From Candidatus Accumulibacter conexus (GTDB taxonomy: Bacteria > Pseudomonadota > Gammaproteobacteria > Burkholderiales > Rhodocyclaceae): 55,918 bases of DNA. Within the stretch, counting starts at the first letter, position 1. Every line of letters begins with the position of its first letter. Below are positions 18,373-25,493 of the stretch, in pieces. The position numbers were made by a program, and so were the translations under genes. The notes beneath the pieces were generated by a model. It made no database searches, was not told where the DNA came from, and was given only the letters and a program-made list of their open reading frames with translations. Where the stretch lies: contig JAGFNJ010000034.1 of assembly GCA_017592775.1 (NCBI GenBank), positions 1 through 55,918 of the forward strand. The letters are read 5' to 3'.

Positions 18373-19365
18373 ATGGAGATGGCTGACGCGCGGGCGCTGA
18401 ACGGGGTGATCCTTTCCCTTTATCGGGAAGGTCGGGAGGTGCCGCTCAGCTGCTATCGTGCCTGGGCGCTGGAGCAGGTCGCTTCGCTGATCGCCTTCGA
18501 TTCGGCGTGCTGGGGAAGCGCCGCGGCAGAGCCGCCGGCACTGCATGAGATCCATCTGCACAACTGCGACCGCCGCATCGTCGAGGCATACACGCGCTGC
18601 AGCGAGGACGATTTCTTCCGTGCCGCGCTGCTGGCCCGTCCGGGAACGGCCGTCCGTCTCGGTGATCTGGTGGCGCGCGATGCCTATCTGCAGAGCACGT
18701 TGTACCGGAAGTTCGGGCGCCGCTTCCAAGTCGAGTGGGCGCTCGGGACGCTGCTGGTCCAGCGCACCGCTTCGCTGCACGAATTCCTGACCCTCTGGCG
18801 TCACGACCCCGGGTTGCCGTTTTCCGAAACCGAGCGCCAGTTCAAGGAACTCCTGATGCCGCATCTGGCGGCGACGCATCGCGCCGCCTGGCTCAGGCAT
18901 TTTCTGCGCCCGCCGGGCCATCTCAACCAGGCGTGGGCGGTAGTTGACCGACGTGGCCTGCTGCGCGAGGCGTCGCCGGCCTTCATTGCCGCCCTGCGTC
19001 GACACTGGCCGACGTGGCGCGGCAGCCGCTTGCCCGAACCGCTTGCGGCCGCCGCGCAAGCGGGCCATGTCCATGTCGCCGGCGTGCTGCGTTTCGACGT
19101 CACGGCCGGCGACGATTTCCGCTTCGTCCTCATCCGGTCGACCGGCGCCCTGGCGCAACTGTCCGCGCGCGAACGCGAGATCGCCCTGCGCTACGCCAGC
19201 GGCGAGACGCACTCGGCGATCGCCGGCGCGCTGGCGCTGTCGCCGGCGACGGTGCGCAACCACATTGCGCATTGCTTTCGCAAGCTCGGCGTCAGCAACA
19301 AGGTGGAACTGGCGCTGCGCCTGGAGGGGGCCGTACCGCGGCCGCCGACGGGAATGGTGGAATAG
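18373..19365 (+). CDS. LuxR-type helix-turn-helix transcriptional regulator
   Basis: A DNA-binding regulator of 330 residues. The C-terminal about 60 residues form a LuxR/FixJ HTH: LSAREREIALRYASGETHSA, then LSPATVRNHIAHCFRKLGV and NKVELALRL. The N-terminal 250 residues match no domain I can name; no receiver aspartate pattern or obvious ligand site is visible. Three in-frame ATGs lie at 18364, 18373 and 18379; 18373 is chosen because GGGG lies just before it, but this is uncertain. The gene is divergent from the PEP-CTERM giant and separated from it by 290 nt, so it may control it. The next gene on the strand begins 83 nt after its stop. Confidence 0.88.
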   Translation: MEMADARALNGVILSLYREGREVPLSCYRAWALEQVASLIAFDSACWGSAAAEPPALHEIHLHNCDRRIVEAYTRCSEDDFFRAALLARPGTAVRLGDLVARDAYLQSTLYRKFGRRFQVEWALGTLLVQRTASLHEFLTLWRHDPGLPFSETERQFKELLMPHLAATHRAAWLRHFLRPPGHLNQAWAVVDRRGLLREASPAFIAALRRHWPTWRGSRLPEPLAAAAQAGHVHVAGVLRFDVTAGDDFRFVLIRSTGALAQLSAREREIALRYASGETHSAIAGALALSPATVRNHIAHCFRKLGVSNKVELALRLEGAVPRPPTGMVE

Positions 19366-19448
19366 CCGATGAGCGGACGGCGCTGCCCCGCATCTCGCGC
19401 GCACCGCGACCCGCAGGCGACCGCCTGCGCCCGAGGTCGCCGCTGCTG

Positions 19449-20204
19449 ATGGCTCGCCAGTCGATCGAAGTCAGCGAGAAGGCGGGTGTGCGCTACCTCC
19501 ACTTCTCCTCCGCCTGGGTGCAGGGGGCGATGCGCCTGCAGCGCCCCAACGCCCTCGAGCTGTCCTACACGCGCGAGATGATGGCCGGGCTGCTGCTGCG
19601 CACCGCTCCCTGGCCGCGCGATGCCCTGCTGATCGGTCTCGGCGCCGGATCACTGGCCAAGTTCATCTACCATCAATTGCCGGCGACGCGGGTCATCGTC
19701 GTCGAAATTGATCCGCAGGTCGAGATGGTCGCCCGCCTGCATTTCGCGCTGCCGGATGACCCGCGCCGGCTGCGCGTGCTGATTGCCGACGGCGCCGACC
19801 ACATCCTCCAGGGTGACTGCCGGCACGATTGCATCCTGGTCGATGGTTTCGATGGCCAGGGCCGTGCCGGCGCTCTCGACACCCTGCCTTTCTACCAGGC
19901 TTGCCGCGCGCGTCTGAGCGAGAGCGGTTTGCTGGCGGTCAACCTGCTTGGCCGTGGCCGCGGCTTCGCCGCCAGTGTCGAGCGCATCGGCCAGGCTTTC
20001 GCTGGCCGCTCGCTGGTCTTTCCCTCGTGTGACCAGGGCAACACGATCGCCTTCGCCACCGCCGGTGAGGCAGTCGACGTCGCCGGCAGCGAACTCGTCA
20101 GCCGCGCCGAGCACTGGCGAGCGGCGAGCGGCCTCAACCTGCTGCCGCTGGTTGCCCGTCTGCGGCAGGCAGGCTGCCTGCCGCACGATCGGCTGCTGCT
20201 CTGA
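19449..20204 (+). CDS. Spermidine synthase-like (polyamine aminopropyltransferase fold) protein
   Basis: A 251-residue Rossmann-fold protein of the spermidine/spermine synthase family. The nucleotide-binding loop is DALLIGLGAGSLAKFIY, followed by VIVVEIDPQVEMVARLHF, whose acidic residue would hold the ribose of decarboxylated SAM. A later segment, CILVDGFDGQGRAGALDT, corresponds to the catalytic Asp region. The family's longer N-terminal beta domain is reduced here to about 45 residues. There is no neighbouring SAM decarboxylase gene, so true spermidine synthesis is not shown; several short homologues are only fold relatives. The start at 19449 has GAGG about 11 nt upstream. The protein ends just before a strong hairpin at 20210. 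Confidence 0.85.
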   Translation: MARQSIEVSEKAGVRYLHFSSAWVQGAMRLQRPNALELSYTREMMAGLLLRTAPWPRDALLIGLGAGSLAKFIYHQLPATRVIVVEIDPQVEMVARLHFALPDDPRRLRVLIADGADHILQGDCRHDCILVDGFDGQGRAGALDTLPFYQACRARLSESGLLAVNLLGRGRGFAASVERIGQAFAGRSLVFPSCDQGNTIAFATAGEAVDVAGSELVSRAEHWRAASGLNLLPLVARLRQAGCLPHDRLLL

Positions 20205-20209
20205 GCGCG

Positions 20210-20260
20210 GCCCGGGAGCGGGCAAGGGCGCTATACTTGCGCCCTTGCCCGCTCCCGGGC
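20210..20260. terminator. Perfect 22-bp hairpin between the spermidine synthase-like gene and the ABC transporter
   Basis: Arms 20210-20231 and 20239-20260 are exact reverse complements around a 7-nt loop (TATACTT). It starts 6 nt after the upstream stop and ends 23 nt before the ABC transporter ATG. No T-run follows, so intrinsic termination would be weak; an RNA stem or a protein-binding site is also possible. Confidence 0.6.
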
Positions 20261-20283
20261 TGAAAACAACGCCGGTTTTCGCC

Positions 20284-22608
20284 ATGTCCGCAGCCAATTC
20301 ACAGATTCTTGCCGACTCCACGTTGCCCGCGGGCCCGTCGGGGTCCGTTCTGCCGGCCGTCTGGTCGGAGCGCATCGCGGCGCAGCTGGCTGCCGGGGAG
20401 CAGGTGCTGGCCTGGCTGGAGATCGATCTCGACGCCGGCCTGCGTTTTGCCCGCGGCCTGGTGGTCGTCAGCAGCGAGCGTCTGCTGGTGATGCCGTCCG
20501 GCGAGCAGGACTGGCAGAGCTGGGCCTACCGGCCGGGTCTGCTCCTGTCACGGCGCGACCACTCCGGCGTCGGGACGCTGGAGTTGTGCGATGCCACGGG
20601 GCAGATCGCGCACTGGCGTTACACGCTCGGCAGCGATGTCGCTGCCGGCCGGCTGGTCGACCGCTTCCTGCGCCAGCTCAGCTTCCGGCTGACGGGCAAG
20701 ATGCCGCCGCCGGCGAGCGTCACCCTCTGTCCGAAGTGCGAGACACCGCTCCTCGCCGGGCAGGAGGAGTGCCCCTCATGCAGCAGGGAGATCCACGAGC
20801 CGCCGTCGACCTGGACGCTGCTCCGCCTCGGCCGCTTCGCCCGGCCGTACCGCAAGCAGTTGCTCGGCGGCTTCATCCTGTCGCTGCTGACGACGGCCGC
20901 GACACTGGTGGCACCGTACCTGACCATGCCGCTGATGGACAAGGTCCTGATCCCCTACCAGAACGGGCAACCGATCGATCCCGGGCTGGTCCTGTTCTAT
21001 CTCTCGGGCCTGCTCGGATCGTCGCTGCTCGCCTGGGTCCTCGGCTGGGGCCGGACCTACATCCTGGCGCTGGTCTCCGAACGCATCGGTTCCGACCTGC
21101 GCACGGCGACCTACGAGCACCTGCTGAAGCTGTCGCAGGAGTACTTCGGTGGCAAGCGGACGGGCGACCTGATGGCCCGCATCGGCTCGGAGACCGACCG
21201 CATCAACATCTTTCTCTCGCTGCACCTGCTCGACTTCGCCACCGACGTGCTGATGATCGCCATGACGACGGCGATTCTGGTGTCGATCGACCCGTGGCTG
21301 GCCGTGGTGACGCTGCTGCCGCTGCCGGTCATCGCCTGGCTGATCCACGTCGTTCGCGAGCGGTTGCGCACCGGTTTCGAGCGCGTCGACCGCGTCTGGG
21401 CGGAAGTCACCAACGTCCTTGCCGATACGATTCCCGGCATCCGCGTGGTCAAGGCCTTTGCCCAGGAGGCGCGCGAGGCGGCGCGTTTCCGCGCCGCCAA
21501 CGTCCGCAACCTCGATGTCAACGACCGCGTCAACCGTGTCTGGTCGGTCTTCTCGCCAACCGTCACCCTGCTGACCGAATTCGGCCTGCTGATCGTCTGG
21601 GCGTTCGGCATCTGGCAGATCGCCGGCGACCAGATCACGGTCGGCGTGCTGACCGCCTTCCTCGCCTACATCAGCCGTTTCTACCTGCGCCTCGACTCGA
21701 TGAGTCGCATCGTTTCGGTGACGCAGAAGGCCGCCGCCGGTGCCAAGCGAATCTTCGACATCCTCGATCACGTCTCGAGCGTTCCCGAGCCGACCCATCC
21801 GGTGCACCTGCCGCAGGTTTCCGGACGCATCGAGTTGCGCAGCGTCGGCTTCCGCTACGGCACGCGCAGCGTCACCCGGGACATCAACATCGTCATCGAG
21901 CCCGGCGAGATGGTCGGTCTCGTCGGCCACAGTGGCTCCGGCAAGAGCACGCTGGTGAACCTCATCTGCCGTTTCTACGACGTCAGCGAGGGGGCGATCC
22001 TGATCGACGGCGTCGACATCCGCTCGCTGCCGGTCGCCGAGTACCGCCGGCACATCGGGCTGGTGCTGCAGGAGCCGTTCCTCTTCTTTGGCACGATCGC
22101 CGAGAACATCGCCTATGGCAAGCCCGACGCGACGCACGCCGAGATCGTCGCCGCCGCCCGTGCGGCACACGCGCACGAGTTCATCCTGCGCCTGCAGCAC
22201 GGTTACGACTCGCTCGTCGGCGAGCGCGGGCAGGCGCTCTCCGGCGGCGAACGGCAGCGGATCTCGATCGCCCGCGCGCTGCTCATCGACCCGCGCATCC
22301 TGATTCTCGACGAGGCGACGTCGTCGGTCGACACGACGACCGAGAAGGAGATCCAGAAAGCCCTCGACAACCTGGTCCGGGGCCGGACGACGATCGCCAT
22401 CGCGCACCGCCTGTCGACGCTGCGCGATGCGAACCGCCTGGTCGTGCTCGACCGCGGCAGCGTCGTCGAGGTCGGCAGCCACGACGAGCTGATGGCCTGC
22501 GAGGGGCACTACTACCGCCTCTACCAAGCGCAGGCACGCAATGTCGACACCGAAGACGAACTGCGGCGACTGGAACTTGACCGCAAGGACGAGGGAGATC
22601 GCGAATGA
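20284..22608 (+). CDS. ABC transporter (fused membrane and ATPase domains) of the cyanophycin cluster
   Basis: A 774-residue half-transporter of the exporter type. Residues 1-145 form a soluble N-terminal domain I cannot name. A zinc ribbon follows with Cys149, Cys152, Cys163 and Cys166 (CPKC and CPSC). About residues 185-490 carry six membrane helices. The ATPase has Walker A GHSGSGKST with Lys554, Q-loop LVLQEPFLF, signature LSGGERQRISIARAL, Walker B ILILDEATSSVD and switch His in IAHRLST, so it should be active. Its stop overlaps the DUF1854 start, and two cyanophycin synthetase genes follow. This arrangement is recurrent in cyanophycin-making proteobacteria. The substrate is unknown; Asp/Arg, dipeptide or polymer are guesses. 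The hairpin at 20210 lies immediately upstream. Confidence 0.92.
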   Translation: MSAANSQILADSTLPAGPSGSVLPAVWSERIAAQLAAGEQVLAWLEIDLDAGLRFARGLVVVSSERLLVMPSGEQDWQSWAYRPGLLLSRRDHSGVGTLELCDATGQIAHWRYTLGSDVAAGRLVDRFLRQLSFRLTGKMPPPASVTLCPKCETPLLAGQEECPSCSREIHEPPSTWTLLRLGRFARPYRKQLLGGFILSLLTTAATLVAPYLTMPLMDKVLIPYQNGQPIDPGLVLFYLSGLLGSSLLAWVLGWGRTYILALVSERIGSDLRTATYEHLLKLSQEYFGGKRTGDLMARIGSETDRINIFLSLHLLDFATDVLMIAMTTAILVSIDPWLAVVTLLPLPVIAWLIHVVRERLRTGFERVDRVWAEVTNVLADTIPGIRVVKAFAQEAREAARFRAANVRNLDVNDRVNRVWSVFSPTVTLLTEFGLLIVWAFGIWQIAGDQITVGVLTAFLAYISRFYLRLDSMSRIVSVTQKAAAGAKRIFDILDHVSSVPEPTHPVHLPQVSGRIELRSVGFRYGTRSVTRDINIVIEPGEMVGLVGHSGSGKSTLVNLICRFYDVSEGAILIDGVDIRSLPVAEYRRHIGLVLQEPFLFFGTIAENIAYGKPDATHAEIVAAARAAHAHEFILRLQHGYDSLVGERGQALSGGERQRISIARALLIDPRILILDEATSSVDTTTEKEIQKALDNLVRGRTTIAIAHRLSTLRDANRLVVLDRGSVVEVGSHDELMACEGHYYRLYQAQARNVDTEDELRRLELDRKDEGDRE

Positions 22609-23078
22609 AGGTCCGCCCGGATTACCAACTGCGTCGCAATTCCTTTGGCCGGCTCGAACTGACCGACGCCGATGGCGAAACCCATGATGGGGTGGTGCCG
22701 GTGCGCGCCTTTCCGATCACCGCCGCCGACGACGGCCTCGCCCTCGTCGATCCCTACGGCCACGAACTGGCCTGGATCGACCGCCTCGACGACCTGCCGG
22801 ACGACCTGCGGCAGTTGCTCGAAAGCGAGTTGGCCGGGCGTGAATTCATGCCTGTGATCGAGCGCATCGTCAGTGTCGGCAGCTTTGCGACACCGAGCAC
22901 TTGGGAGGTCGATACCGATCGTGGCCGGACGACCTTCGTCCTCAAGGGCGAAGAGGACATCCGCCGCCTGGCCGCGCCGGCTCTGCTGATCGCCGACAGT
23001 CACGGCATCCAGTTCCTGATCCGCGACCGCCGGGCGCTCGACCAGCACAGCCGACGGATTCTCGACCGCTTCCTGTGA
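22605..23078 (+). CDS. DUF1854 protein of the cyanophycin cluster
   Basis: A 157-residue soluble protein matching the DUF1854 type, with features such as LELTDADGETHDGVVPVRAF, DPYGHELAWIDRLDDLP and TTFVLKGEEDIRRL. It has no signal peptide, membrane segment or evident catalytic motif. The start ATG overlaps the stop of the ABC transporter (ATGA), so the two are translationally coupled and probably act together. DUF1854 proteins are known next to ABC transporters and cyanophycin synthetases, but their role is undefined. It is acidic and could be a regulatory partner of the transporter; that is inference. Confidence 0.88.
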   Translation: MKVRPDYQLRRNSFGRLELTDADGETHDGVVPVRAFPITAADDGLALVDPYGHELAWIDRLDDLPDDLRQLLESELAGREFMPVIERIVSVGSFATPSTWEVDTDRGRTTFVLKGEEDIRRLAAPALLIADSHGIQFLIRDRRALDQHSRRILDRFL

Positions 23079-23241
23079 GCCGGCCGATGCCAGTTGCCAG
23101 CAGCGCAGGTCAGCCGATTGCTGCGTGCCGCGTTAATGCGGCGGTGTCCGACAGGTCGGACCGGCGTGGCAGTCCGGCGCTCCTGCCTGCCGTTCCTTGC
23201 GCGCCAGCGCGCGCCAACCCTTCCCTCAGTGGGCCGAGGTC

Positions 23242-25413
23242 ATGAAAAGCAAAGACATCAAGTTTCTCGAAATCCGCTACCTGCGCGGGCCGAACATCTG
23301 GACCTACCGTCCGGTGATCGAGGCGCTGGTCGACATCGGCGACCTGGAGGACTTTCCTTCGAACACGATCCCAGGCTTTCCCGAGCGGCTGGCCGGCTTC
23401 CTGCCCTCGCTGGCCGAGCACCGCTGCAGCTACGGCGAGCCGGGCGGCTTCCTGCGGCGGCTGCAGGAGGGCACTTGGCCCGCCCACATCCTCGAGCACG
23501 TGACGCTCGAGCTGCAGAATCTGGCCGGCATGCCCGGCGGCTTCGGCAAGGCGAGGGAGACCTCGACGCGCGGCGTGTACAAGGTGGTGGTCCGCGCCTG
23601 GCATGAGGAGGTGACGCGCAGTTGCCTGTACGCCGGCCGCGAACTGCTGCTGGCGGCGATCCGCGACGAGGCCTTCGATGTCGCCGGCACCGTCGAGCGC
23701 CTTGCCGATCTCGCCGAGCGCCGGCTGCTCGGCCCGAGCACCGGTTGCATCGTCGAGGCGGCAACCGCCAAGGACCGGCGGATTCCCTTCATCCGCCTGC
23801 TGCCGACCGGCAACCTGGTGCAACTCGGTTACGGCGCCCGCAGCCGCCGCATCTGGACGGCCGAGAGCGACCGCACGAGCGCCATTGCCGAGGGCATCTC
23901 GCGTGACAAGGATCTGGCGAAAACGCTGCTCGCGTCGTGTGGCGTGCCGGTCCCCGAAGGTCGTCTGGTGGAGAGCGCCACCGATGCCTGGGATGCAGCC
24001 GAGGACATCGGCCTGCCGGTGGTCGTCAAGCCGTCGGACGGCAACCACGCACGCGGCGTGTTCACCAACCTGATGTCGCGCGCCGAAATCGAATCGGCCT
24101 ACGTGGCTGCCGTCGAGGAAGGCAGCGGGGTCATCGTCGAGCGCTATGTGCGCGGCTCCGAGCACCGCCTGCTGGTGATTGGCGGCAAGCTCGCCGCCGC
24201 CGCCCGTGGCGAGACGGCGACGGTGGTCGGCGACGGCCGGTCGACGATCGACGAACTGATCGACCTGCAGATCAACTCCGATCCACGGCGCGGCGCCGCC
24301 GAGGAGTTCCCGCTCGACGTCATCCTGCTCGCCGAGAACCCGGTTGCCCGCCTCGAGGTGGCGCGCCAGGGCTTCGCTCCGGACTCGGTGCCGGAGGCCG
24401 GTCGCGAAGTGCTGATCGTGCGCAGCGGCAACCATACCGACGATGTCACCGACCTCGTCCATCCCGAGACGGCGGCGACCGTCGCCCTCGCCGCACGCAT
24501 CGTCGGCCTCGACATCTGTGGCGTCGACCTCGTCTGCGAGGACATTTCGCGCCCGCTCGACGAGCAGCGCGGCGCCATCGTCGAGGTCAATGCCGGTCCC
24601 GGTCTGCTGATGCATCTCAAGCCGGCGAACGGTCAGCCGCGTCCGGTTGGGCGGGCGATCGTCGACGAACTGTTTCCCGATGGCGACGACGGTCGCATCC
24701 CCGTCGTCGGCATCAGCGGCAGCCTCGGCAAGACCACCGTTGCCCGCCTGCTCGCCAGCATCGTCGGCCTCAGCGGCAGGAACACCGGGCTGGCGTGCAG
24801 CAGCGGCCTGTTCGTCGGCCGCCGCCGCATCGATGCCGGCGATTCCGCCAACTGGGGATCGGCCAACCGCATCCTGATGAACCGCACCGTGGAAACCGCC
24901 ATCGTCGAGAACGGCTGCGACAGCATCCTCACCGAGGGGCTGGCCTACGATCGCTGCCAGATCGGCATCGTCACCAACGTCGAGGCCGAGCGGCACTTCG
25001 GTCGTCACGACCTGAGCACCGCCGAGCAGGTATTCACCGTCTTCCGCACGCAGGTGGACGTCGTCCTGCCGGGCGGGGCGGCGGTTCTCAACGCCAGTCA
25101 GCCGATGCTCGTCGAGATGGCGCAACTGTGTGACGGGGAAGTGATCTTCTTTGCCGCCGACGGCGATCTGCCGGCGATCGTCGATCATCGCGGGCGGGGT
25201 GGGCGGGCGGTGTTCGTGCGCGATGGCGAGGTGGTTCTCGGCAGCCGTGCGAACGAAACGGTGATCACCAGCCTGCGGGCGATTCCGTTCACCGATGGTG
25301 GGCGCATCGCGGCGCAGGTGGACAACGCCCTGGCGGCTGCGGCCGCCGCCTGGGCCCTCGGCATCGGCCCCGAGATCGTCCGCACCGCTCTCGAGACTGC
25401 GGCCAATGGTTGA
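23242..25413 (+). CDS. Cyanophycin synthetase paralogue lacking the C-terminal Mur-ligase domain (CphA2/CphA'-like)
   Basis: A 723-residue ATP-dependent ligase related to cyanophycin synthetase. The N-terminal domain (1-160) keeps HILEH at 82-86, an HxxEH motif seen in cyanobacterial CphA1. The ATP-grasp domain (about 215-470) has PVVVKPSDGNHARGV, VIVERYVRGSEHRLLV and IVEVNAGPGLLMHL. The Mur-ligase central domain follows (about 485-723), but its P-loop reads GSLGKTT (493-499) rather than GTNGKTT. The protein stops after ETAANG, about 130 residues short of the neighbour, so the glutamate-ligase C-terminal domain is missing. Cyanobacterial CphA2, which also lacks this domain, polymerises beta-Asp-Arg dipeptides. 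The start at 23242 has GAGG only 2 nt upstream, so a start slightly upstream (TTG at 23197) is possible. Confidence 0.9.
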   Translation: MKSKDIKFLEIRYLRGPNIWTYRPVIEALVDIGDLEDFPSNTIPGFPERLAGFLPSLAEHRCSYGEPGGFLRRLQEGTWPAHILEHVTLELQNLAGMPGGFGKARETSTRGVYKVVVRAWHEEVTRSCLYAGRELLLAAIRDEAFDVAGTVERLADLAERRLLGPSTGCIVEAATAKDRRIPFIRLLPTGNLVQLGYGARSRRIWTAESDRTSAIAEGISRDKDLAKTLLASCGVPVPEGRLVESATDAWDAAEDIGLPVVVKPSDGNHARGVFTNLMSRAEIESAYVAAVEEGSGVIVERYVRGSEHRLLVIGGKLAAAARGETATVVGDGRSTIDELIDLQINSDPRRGAAEEFPLDVILLAENPVARLEVARQGFAPDSVPEAGREVLIVRSGNHTDDVTDLVHPETAATVALAARIVGLDICGVDLVCEDISRPLDEQRGAIVEVNAGPGLLMHLKPANGQPRPVGRAIVDELFPDGDDGRIPVVGISGSLGKTTVARLLASIVGLSGRNTGLACSSGLFVGRRRIDAGDSANWGSANRILMNRTVETAIVENGCDSILTEGLAYDRCQIGIVTNVEAERHFGRHDLSTAEQVFTVFRTQVDVVLPGGAAVLNASQPMLVEMAQLCDGEVIFFAADGDLPAIVDHRGRGGRAVFVRDGEVVLGSRANETVITSLRAIPFTDGGRIAAQVDNALAAAAAAWALGIGPEIVRTALETAANG

Positions 25414-25493
25414 ACCAACGGCGGTAGAAGGGCAGGAAGCCGCGACGCCGCGGCGGCGGCTTTGACAGGCAATTTCTCGAAGGGAATCATTTC

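Noticed and set aside
20232-20237. TATACT in the hairpin loop as a -10 box
   Set aside because: No acceptable -35 lies 16-18 nt upstream, and the hexamer sits in the loop of a 22-bp stem.
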